The notes beneath the pieces are model-generated. The model worked only from the letters and a program-made list of their open reading frames with translations, ran no database searches and was not told the origin of the DNA. Of a stretch of DNA of 64,000 nucleotides, positions 57,929 to 64,000 are shown one piece after another; position 1 is the stretch's first letter; each line of letters starts with the position of its first letter. The DNA lies in NCBI GenBank assembly GCA_023416955.1, contig JAEZGM010000046.1, positions 27,364 through 91,363 of the forward strand. The letters are read 5' to 3'. A program made the position numbers and the translations under genes. The stretch is from Bacillota bacterium. Its GTDB lineage: Bacteria > Bacillota > Clostridia > Oscillospirales > Acutalibacteraceae.

Positions 57929-59179
57929 ATGAAATCTAAGTTTATTACGGCAATATTAGCCACAACTACTGGTACACTTTTAATTATTTGCACTCTGCTT
58001 ATTCTTAATATAAAATTTACTTCTTCTGAAGTACCAAAGATCCATCCGCTGATAATATATAACGATACTGAGCATATGGTTGGAATTACGGATTCTGTAT
58101 TGGGGGCATATCTTGCAGGGGCCCTCCCACCAGGCTCATCCGATAAAACCGGTAGTGAAGTTGAGGGATTTCAGGTGACAAATGCAAAAATAATATCTCA
58201 GGGCGAGAATTTATATGCAGTAGCCATCGTTTTTATATTATCCCCTGACGATGCAAATTACTTTAAATTCAAAAACAAAGGCATAGTGGACAAAAAACAG
58301 CAGCTGCATTGCGAATGGACATTTGTAATTCGAAAAGTAAATGAAGGTCAATATCTTTTGATTGATACGCAAACAACGAAAGACTTTATCGCCAAAATGG
58401 GAATTAATCAAAACAATGTTGATAGACTGCTTTTGTCGCCCACAATAGAGAAAACTGCGTACACTGTTAAAAATAACAACGTTTATATCACATACAACAA
58501 TGGTGAAAATTGGAGTCAAGTCCCAACTGGAAATTTTGCGTTATTTGCAGGTAAGAATTCAGACGGCTCTGCATACACAGATACGTTATTTCCTGCATCA
58601 GTTTACTTGACTCCCAAAAAAGCAGCATTCCTTTTTACTTCGGGAGATAAAGATGGAAAGCTGCAAATTTTGCTGTCAAACAATTCAGGTAAAACATGGA
58701 ATATAAAGTTAATAGACAATAAAATACCTTCCGGTTTTAATCCTTGCATATGTTTTTTAGATGATGGAATGCTCGGATATGCGGCGGTTCAATTTCACAA
58801 GAGTGCCGGAAAAGCAAAAACAAATTTATATGTTACGCAGGATGGCGGGAACACTTGGTCAAAGATGTCCCAAATGACTGCTTATATGATAAACGATATC
58901 ATTTTTTCAAATAAAAAAACGGGATTTCTTTCATTTTCCAATGACAGAAGTTCGCTCTATACACAGAACGGGGGGAGCACTTGGAAAGAATTGCTTTTGA
59001 AACTTCCACCGCAGTATAAAGATATATTCACCAACCAATTAGCGCCACGTTTTAACGGGGCACATGGTGAAATGAATCTTAATGTGGGGGGGAACAGTGG
59101 CTGTTCCGGTGAATGGGAAACAGCCACCTTTGTAAGCGAAAATGCAGGCTTAACATGGAAATTTGATAAAATTCAATAG
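57929..59179 (+). CDS. Membrane-anchored BNR-repeat propeller protein
   Basis: The start is one of two adjacent ATGs (57926/57929); AGAGG spacing favours the second, giving 416 aa. An N-terminal TM anchor (about 5-28) is followed by a 130-residue region and then by BNR/Asp-box repeats: YNNGENWSQ, SNNSGKTWN, TQDGGNTWSK, TQNGGSTWKE and SENAGLTWKF. This is a beta-propeller on the outer face of the membrane. No sialidase catalytic residues are recognised. The stop overlaps a GTG in the next gene's frame. Its operon with a MecA-like PBP suggests a role at the wall, perhaps binding glycan or substrate protein. Confidence 0.75.
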   Translation: MKSKFITAILATTTGTLLIICTLLILNIKFTSSEVPKIHPLIIYNDTEHMVGITDSVLGAYLAGALPPGSSDKTGSEVEGFQVTNAKIISQGENLYAVAIVFILSPDDANYFKFKNKGIVDKKQQLHCEWTFVIRKVNEGQYLLIDTQTTKDFIAKMGINQNNVDRLLLSPTIEKTAYTVKNNNVYITYNNGENWSQVPTGNFALFAGKNSDGSAYTDTLFPASVYLTPKKAAFLFTSGDKDGKLQILLSNNSGKTWNIKLIDNKIPSGFNPCICFLDDGMLGYAAVQFHKSAGKAKTNLYVTQDGGNTWSKMSQMTAYMINDIIFSNKKTGFLSFSNDRSSLYTQNGGSTWKELLLKLPPQYKDIFTNQLAPRFNGAHGEMNLNVGGNSGCSGEWETATFVSENAGLTWKFDKIQ

Positions 59180-59196
59180 TGAGAGGAAAAGTAACT

Positions 59197-61254
59197 TTGA
59201 AAAAACAAAAACCGAATTATTGGATTGTTGGTTTGACCGTTGGGCTTTTATTCCTTGGAATTGTGACAGTTCTATTTATAATGCTTCCCAAAAATCTGAT
59301 ATCAAAAAAAGAGAAACCGACCCCTGAGAGCACGCTTGCTCAATATATGTCTTATATTAATTCCGGGGATTATTCCAACATGTACAAAATGCTCAGTGAT
59401 AAAAGTAAAGCAAACATTTCACTGTCCGATTTTACGGCTAGAAACAAAAAAATCTATGACGGTATCGAAGTCAAAGATTTGAAAATCCAAACCGAAAAGG
59501 TAGAAAAAGCGGAAAAGGACAGTGATAGCATCAAAATAACTTATACAACAAATATGGGAACCTTAGCCGGTAAACTCTCTTTTTTAAATGATACAATTAT
59601 AACGCCCGGTAAGAACCAGGAATTTCTTATTGAGTGGAACTCGAACCTTATTTTTCCGCAGCTGGATGACAAGGATAGAGTAGTCGTCCGCACCCTGAAA
59701 GGAACAAGGGGAAGTATTCTGGATAGAAACGGAAATGTGCTTGCAGAAGACGGTACCGTATCTTCGATCGGTTTTGTTCCGAAAAAAATGAGTAATGACT
59801 TAAAAAATGATATCGGAAAAGTATCACAGATTTTAAATGTTCCGGCTGAGTTCATCAATAAGCAGCTGAATGCCTCTTATGTTAAACCGGACACATTTGT
59901 GCCGATAAAATTAATATCACAAAACGATACAGAAAAAGAAAATGCGCTTTTGAAAATAAAAGGCGTTAAAATCTCCAATGAAAGTGCGCGTGTGTATCCT
60001 CTTGGAGAAAGTGCGGCTCACTTGACCGGATATCTGCAAAATATCAGTGCTGACGAAGTAGAGAAATTAAAAAGTCAAAACTATAATGACAACAGTGTGT
60101 TGGGTAAGGCCGGATTAGAAAAATTATTTGAAAACAGACTTCGTGCTTATGATGGATACGAAATTGCCATTGTTGAACCTGATGGTAAAACAAAGCATTC
60201 GCTGTTAAAAAAAGAGAAAAAAGATGGTGAAGCAATCTACACTACCATTGATTCACAATTGCAGAGCAAGTTATATAACCAAATGAAAAATGAGAAAAGC
60301 TGCTCCGTTGTATTAAATCCAAAAACAGGGGAGGTTTTGGCTTTAGTAAGCACTCCAGCTTATGATCCGAATGAATTTATTTTGGGAATGTCGTCTGACC
60401 GATGGAAAGCGTTGAATGATGACACAAGAAAACCTATGTACAACCGGTATAAAGCTGCCCTTTGCCCAGGTTCTTCTTTTAAACCTGTTATAGCCGCTAT
60501 CGGAATAACGACAGGGAAAATAGATCCGCAAGAAAATTTTGGGCACAGTGGATTAAGTTGGCAAAGAAATCCCAGTTGGGGAAGTTATCAGGTAACCACT
60601 TTGAAAGATTACGGAAATCTGGCGAACATGGAAAATGCTCTGATTAATTCAGATAATATCTATTTCGCCAAAGCCGCCCTTAAAATTGGCCCAGATACGT
60701 TGGCTCAACAATTATTATGTCTGGGATTTAATGAAACAGTTCCATTTGAATTTGGACTGACCGCTTCACAGTTCGGTACAAAGAACAGCTTTGACTCTGA
60801 AATTCAATTAGCTGACAGCGGTTATGGGCAGGGGCAGATCTTAATAAATCCGATTCATATGGCATCGATCTACTCCGCATTTGTAAACAATGGAAGCATG
60901 ATAAAACCGTACCTGGAAAACAAGGAAAATCCGACTCCTTCCTTTTGGAAGACTCAGGTGTTTTCAAAAGAGGCTTGCGGCATTGTGCGGAATGATTTAA
61001 TACAGGTAATTGAAAGCCCAAACGGTACCGGGCGCAGCGGAAGGGTCGCCGGTATAAAACTTGCCGGAAAAACCGGAACTGCAGAAATCAAAGAATCTAA
61101 AGAAGATACCAAAGGAACTGAATTAGGTTGGTTTGTAGCATTCAATGCAGATGATAGCGGCAAGCAACTTTTGGCATTAACTATGGTGGAAGACGTTAAA
61201 AACCGCGGCGGCAGTCATTGTGCAATTACAATTGCCAAATCGGTTTTTGAATAG
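59197..61254 (+). CDS. MecA-like class B penicillin-binding protein
   Basis: The product is 685 aa from the TTG at 59197 (MKKQKPNYWIVGLT) behind AGAGGA; a GTG at 59179 is open but touches the previous stop. Domains in order: TM anchor (10-32), NTF2-like MecA_N domain (about 45-155), PBP dimer domain beginning GTRGSILDRNG, and transpeptidase with S426-S-F-K429 in CPGSSFKPV, S-D-N in LINSDNIYF and KTGTAE. The MecA_N domain and BlaI/BlaR1 control point to an inducible low-affinity PBP2a/PBP3-type enzyme. Substrate affinity cannot be read from sequence. Confidence 0.88.
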   Translation: MKKQKPNYWIVGLTVGLLFLGIVTVLFIMLPKNLISKKEKPTPESTLAQYMSYINSGDYSNMYKMLSDKSKANISLSDFTARNKKIYDGIEVKDLKIQTEKVEKAEKDSDSIKITYTTNMGTLAGKLSFLNDTIITPGKNQEFLIEWNSNLIFPQLDDKDRVVVRTLKGTRGSILDRNGNVLAEDGTVSSIGFVPKKMSNDLKNDIGKVSQILNVPAEFINKQLNASYVKPDTFVPIKLISQNDTEKENALLKIKGVKISNESARVYPLGESAAHLTGYLQNISADEVEKLKSQNYNDNSVLGKAGLEKLFENRLRAYDGYEIAIVEPDGKTKHSLLKKEKKDGEAIYTTIDSQLQSKLYNQMKNEKSCSVVLNPKTGEVLALVSTPAYDPNEFILGMSSDRWKALNDDTRKPMYNRYKAALCPGSSFKPVIAAIGITTGKIDPQENFGHSGLSWQRNPSWGSYQVTTLKDYGNLANMENALINSDNIYFAKAALKIGPDTLAQQLLCLGFNETVPFEFGLTASQFGTKNSFDSEIQLADSGYGQGQILINPIHMASIYSAFVNNGSMIKPYLENKENPTPSFWKTQVFSKEACGIVRNDLIQVIESPNGTGRSGRVAGIKLAGKTGTAEIKESKEDTKGTELGWFVAFNADDSGKQLLALTMVEDVKNRGGSHCAITIAKSVFE

Positions 61255-61269
61255 TCTATCGATATCAGA

Positions 61270-61313
61270 AAGGAACAAGCCCCTTTTCATTTCTGAAAGA
61301 GGGCTTGTTCCTT
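61270..61313. terminator. Bidirectional terminator between PBP and blaR1
   Basis: AAGGAACAAGCCC (61270-61282) and GGGCTTGTTCCTT (61301-61313) form a perfect 13-bp stem with further pairing in the loop. The right arm lies inside the last codons of blaR1, so coding and termination overlap. T-rich flanks exist on both strands. Confidence 0.75.
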
Positions 61314-63113
61314 CATATTATCGCTTATTATATTATTCTCCGTCAAAACTGACAGAGTGATCTTGGCAGCTTCGCTGCCGCTTGGGTTAGCTCCGCCCTG
61401 GATATTTGCTGCGAAAAAGTAAGTGTTCTCCGCAGCCTCAACATAACCGACAAACCAGCCGTTTCTATTTTTAAGATTAACTGTTCCGGTACCGGTTTTT
61501 CCTGAAAGAGAGATATGATTTTCTCTCGAAATTAACAACGCACCCTTTACTGCATCAATGTTTTCTTCTTTGAAACCAAATTGATTGCTGTAAAAGGATC
61601 TAAGCAGTTGCACTTGTTCCATCGGTGATATTTTCAGAGACGATTCTAACCAGTAGTCAGCGATTCCTCCGAAAATATCACAGTTTCCATATTTCATATT
61701 AAGAAAGTATTTTTGCAAATCCTTGTACCCGATTTTTTTATCCAATGATTGAAAATACCAGTTAACCGATGACTTTAGTGCGGAGGATAAGTCTTGATTT
61801 CTATTCCATGCGGGATAAGGATATTTTGTTCCGTCCCAGGGGATTGTTGTCCTTTCCCTTGTAATTACATTTGTTTCAAGCGCAATCAAAGAATCATATA
61901 TCTTATAAGTTGAATCCGGTGAAACGCGTGTAAGGCTTTTTTCTTTATTGAAAACCGTATATTGATCCGTTTTTGCGTTGTACAAAACAAAACTTCCCTG
62001 ATACCCATCAAAATAGCGACTCATATCTTCATATGTCACAGAGACATGGTCTGGCAGATGGTATATATCCTGATCCAGTGCAGCTGCTGAAAGAAAAGGA
62101 ACATTTAACAGGATGAGTAATCCAATTAACAGGATAGAGATAGTAGCCTTTATTTTTAACTTCTCGGACTCCTTATGAAAATCTGCAATTTGCTGAATAC
62201 GCTTCTTTACCTGACTTTCGGAGCCAATCATCATAGAGGCTGTATTCAAATGCGACAGCTTTAAAAAACGGTCTGCACAATTTATAATAGTCTTTCCGTA
62301 TTCTAAATGATGCTTTTCGTTCAGCATTTCCAAAATGGAAATATCGCAGGCGATTTCATTATCCGCTCTTATTTCTTTAAAGGTGTACCAGATAAGCGGA
62401 TTAAACCAATAGAGAGCTTGGAAAATACAGATAAGAAAATTAATATAAATATCACCGTGTTTGTAATGGGTCAACTCGTGAAAAAAGATATAGGGGATAT
62501 CTGTTGCCGTAATTGTTGTTCTGGATTCATCCGGTAAGACAACACAAGGCTGAAATAAACCAAACGCAGCTGGCGTACTTAACAATTTTGACTTTCCCAA
62601 AATTATTTTTCTACGGAGTCGCAGACGTTTTTTACATCTTTTAAATATTTGCTCTGTTTTAACGTCATCAACCGGCTGAATTGTTTTTTTGATCATATGA
62701 ATACGGCGGTTGGAATAAAACGTAAGTCCCATCGTTAAAACGCTTCCAATCACCCAGACGATCATGAGGAAAAAATTAAGTTGCTCGGGGGTTGCCCTAG
62801 TTACCGATACGGTAAAATCCTGCAGCTGGCCTGTGCTTTGATTCATAAGGTCAGCTAGCGAATGTATGGAAAAAGCCGCAGTCGGCATATTGCCGCTTCG
62901 GCTAAAAGCAGGCATCCAGTCATTCCCTAAGGAAAACGTTCCAATGGGCAGGAATGGAATGAGCAGCACAAATAAAATAAGATACCGGCTATGATGCTGG
63001 AATTTTATCGAAACGTACTTTTTCAGAAACCGTTTCATAAATAATATAAATATTAATAGAATCGATAAAACAAAGGTGCTGGTTAGAAAGTGAATAAAAA
63101 ATAAACTATACAT
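61287..63113 (-). CDS. blaR1: Beta-lactam sensor-transducer BlaR1/MecR1
   Basis: The 608-aa protein has about four TM helices and a cytoplasmic M56 metalloprotease (FFHELTHYKHGD, the HEXXH site, near residue 215). The extracellular C-terminal penicillin-binding sensor domain (about 365-608) has the SxxK active site in SPDSTYKIYDSL, S-V-N in LKSSVNWYF and LSGKTGTGTVN. Acylation by a beta-lactam activates the protease, which inactivates BlaI. It starts 2 bp after the blaI stop. Confidence 0.93.
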   Translation of the reverse strand: MYSLFFIHFLTSTFVLSILLIFILFMKRFLKKYVSIKFQHHSRYLILFVLLIPFLPIGTFSLGNDWMPAFSRSGNMPTAAFSIHSLADLMNQSTGQLQDFTVSVTRATPEQLNFFLMIVWVIGSVLTMGLTFYSNRRIHMIKKTIQPVDDVKTEQIFKRCKKRLRLRRKIILGKSKLLSTPAAFGLFQPCVVLPDESRTTITATDIPYIFFHELTHYKHGDIYINFLICIFQALYWFNPLIWYTFKEIRADNEIACDISILEMLNEKHHLEYGKTIINCADRFLKLSHLNTASMMIGSESQVKKRIQQIADFHKESEKLKIKATISILLIGLLILLNVPFLSAAALDQDIYHLPDHVSVTYEDMSRYFDGYQGSFVLYNAKTDQYTVFNKEKSLTRVSPDSTYKIYDSLIALETNVITRERTTIPWDGTKYPYPAWNRNQDLSSALKSSVNWYFQSLDKKIGYKDLQKYFLNMKYGNCDIFGGIADYWLESSLKISPMEQVQLLRSFYSNQFGFKEENIDAVKGALLISRENHISLSGKTGTGTVNLKNRNGWFVGYVEAAENTYFFAANIQGGANPSGSEAAKITLSVLTENNIISDNMKEQALFQK

Positions 63114-63115
63114 TG

Positions 63116-63502
63116 CTATTTTCCTGCTTTCTCTTGCCGCTCCTCTAATATGCGCTTCAATTCTTCAATATCCTGGGGTGTTAATTTATCCTGTTCCAGA
63201 AAATTCAATATCATAGAGTTTATCGTGCCTTTATAAAAACGATTCAGAAATGTACTGCTTTCCTGTGCCAGATATTCCTTTTCGTTTACGATGGGAGTAT
63301 AAACAAACACTCGACTGTCTTTTTCACAGCTTAAAGCCCCTTTTTTCACAAGGCGTAACAGCATGGTCTGTATGGTTTTAGGGTTCCATTTGCTTGTCTT
63401 TGACAGCTTATCGATCACTTCAACGGTATTAATAGGCGCATATCCCCATACTACTTTCATCACTTCATATTCCGCATCAGATATTCTGGGCAAATTATCC
63501 AT
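63116..63502 (-). CDS. blaI: Repressor BlaI/MecI
   Basis: The 128-aa winged-helix repressor (PRISDAEYEVMKVVW, NPKTIQTMLLRLVKKGAL) has a C-terminal dimerisation helix. It contains Asn100-Phe101 in MILNFLEQD, the position of the BlaR1-dependent cleavage site in staphylococcal BlaI/MecI (N101-F102). It follows AAAGGATTGCTGAG and should repress both its own promoter and the PBP operon. Confidence 0.93.
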   Translation of the reverse strand: MDNLPRISDAEYEVMKVVWGYAPINTVEVIDKLSKTSKWNPKTIQTMLLRLVKKGALSCEKDSRVFVYTPIVNEKEYLAQESSTFLNRFYKGTINSMILNFLEQDKLTPQDIEELKRILEERQEKAGK

Positions 63503-63519
63503 CTCAGCAATCCTTTCGC

Positions 63520-63564
63520 TTACATTTGTAATATTTATTATAATATTTTTAAAATATTTGTCAA
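63520..63564 (-). promoter_or_regulatory. blaI-blaR1 promoter and operator
   Basis: On the minus strand TTGACA (63564-63559), 16 bp, TATAAT (63542-63537), both consensus. TTACATTTGTAA (63520-63531) is the same BlaI-type box as in the 57671-57720 operator, placed just after the -10. Only one box is present here against two upstream of the PBP operon, suggesting weaker repression. Confidence 0.82.
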
Positions 63565-63820
63565 TCTAACTAGCATGGGGAATTTTTTAATATTTTTGCC
63601 AACAAAAGCTCTGCGCTCATTTTATTGGCTGATCTTAACTTCATATAAATAATTCGACTGAACTTTTTTGCGTAGTCTAAACACAATGCGAAGTCGGATT
63701 AGCTTGTCCTGACCTCGCGTTGTGTTCATTCTTTACATTTCTATTTAGTGTTTGAAAATTCCACCTCAGACCAGTCGGCACCCTCTTGAAAGTCGGGTAC
63801 CGACTGAATCGATATCAGTT
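63565..63820. other. Intergenic region with hairpin near the right edge
   Basis: AACACAATGCGA (63680-63691) pairs with TCGCGTTGTGTT (63715-63726), 11 of 12 Watson-Crick pairs plus one wobble position. It may terminate the leftward gene ending at 63821. No gene is seen in this gap. Confidence 0.45.
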
Positions 63821-64000
63821 CTAATCATTTTTCATCTTTCCGGGCGGAACTCCGGTTTTTACGTCGCGATAGGAAACCATGGTGCAGTCTTTTCTCTCGA
63901 TCAGCTCTTTTGTGCCCTGCTCGCTTTTCTGTGCGCCGCTACCGCCGGAGCATAGAAAGAGTTCCACCTCTTTGCCGGCCGGAAGCAGTTCCACAATGGC
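63821..64000 (-). CDS. C-terminal fragment of an unrecognised protein (cut by window edge)
   Basis: The minus-strand frame is open from the window edge to TAG at 63823-63821 and encodes 59 residues: AIVELLPAGKEVELFLCSGG, then SGAQKSEQGTKELIERKDC and YRDVKTGVPPGKMKND. The GGSG loop after a beta-strand resembles flavodoxin- or Rossmann-like folds, but this is weak. High GC relative to flanks supports real coding sequence. Confidence 0.5.
   Translation of the reverse strand, partial: AIVELLPAGKEVELFLCSGGSGAQKSEQGTKELIERKDCTMVSYRDVKTGVPPGKMKND

Noticed and set aside
1..64000. CRISPR arrays, rRNA genes, intact tRNA genes, prophage structural genes
   Set aside because: No regularly spaced repeats, no rRNA-like sequence, no complete tRNA fold and no phage structural proteins were found on reading both strands.

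Overview
The window looks like chromosome of a low-to-mid GC member of the Clostridia, probably the Ruminococcaceae/Oscillospiraceae group. The reasons are strong AGGAGG ribosome-binding sites, frequent TTG/GTG starts, sporulation-type promoter motifs, a TnpX-like large serine recombinase, BlaI/BlaR1 control and a Kdp system with a full-length KdpD. The organism assignment is inference; no rRNA or species marker is present.

Layout. 1-4.8 kb: three paralogous Thr/Ser-stalk proteins (one cut by the left edge), with an orphan ArsR-type repressor and a FetA-FetB metal exporter among them. 4.97-5.07 kb: a 5'-truncated tRNA-Ala-like remnant and a terminator. 5.3-18.2 kb: a complete type 1 BREX anti-phage operon (brxA-brxB-brxC-pglX-pglZ-brxL), followed by an extra gene that joins an EVE-like domain to a PD-(D/E)XK nuclease domain. 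19.4-25.4 kb: a two-component system reading into an ABC transporter whose membrane subunit carries an M1-type metallopeptidase domain; a hairpin covers the junction. 25.8-29.6 kb: an integrative-element module (sigma-like factor, HTH protein, TnpW-like protein, large serine recombinase) with two kinds of direct repeat.

30.2-43.8 kb: a peptidoglycan amino-sugar salvage locus: an RpiR/MurR regulator, MurQ, an ABC sugar importer, AnmK, a double GNAT protein, a PIG-L deacetylase, NamZ, NagZ and a BadF/MurK-type kinase. Together these should release MurNAc and GlcNAc from wall fragments, import and phosphorylate them, and feed GlcNAc-6-P to metabolism. Two small elements with matching terminal inverted repeats bracket the regulator and a small acetyltransferase; a third, different one ends the locus.

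44.2-53.1 kb: the potassium system. kdpF-A-B-C run leftward (kdpF is only 29 codons) and kdpD-kdpE run rightward, with a structured 560-bp control region between. 53.1-55.8 kb is a decayed zone: an inverted pair of about 47-bp repeats encloses a PNPOx-family protein and a collapsed AraC-type gene, and a permease fragment follows. 55.9-57.4 kb: a TetR repressor and an alpha/beta hydrolase under a 12-bp inverted operator. 57.7-63.6 kb: a beta-lactam response locus. BlaI-BlaR1 face a three-gene operon (52-aa membrane protein, membrane-anchored BNR propeller, MecA-like penicillin-binding protein), and both promoters carry BlaI-type operators. The right edge cuts an unrecognised gene.

The most promising unusual features are the EVE-nuclease attached to BREX, the BNR-propeller/PBP operon under a 50-bp palindromic operator, a duplicated hairpin with a compensated base pair at 1.7 and 29.8 kb, and several small inverted-repeat elements.
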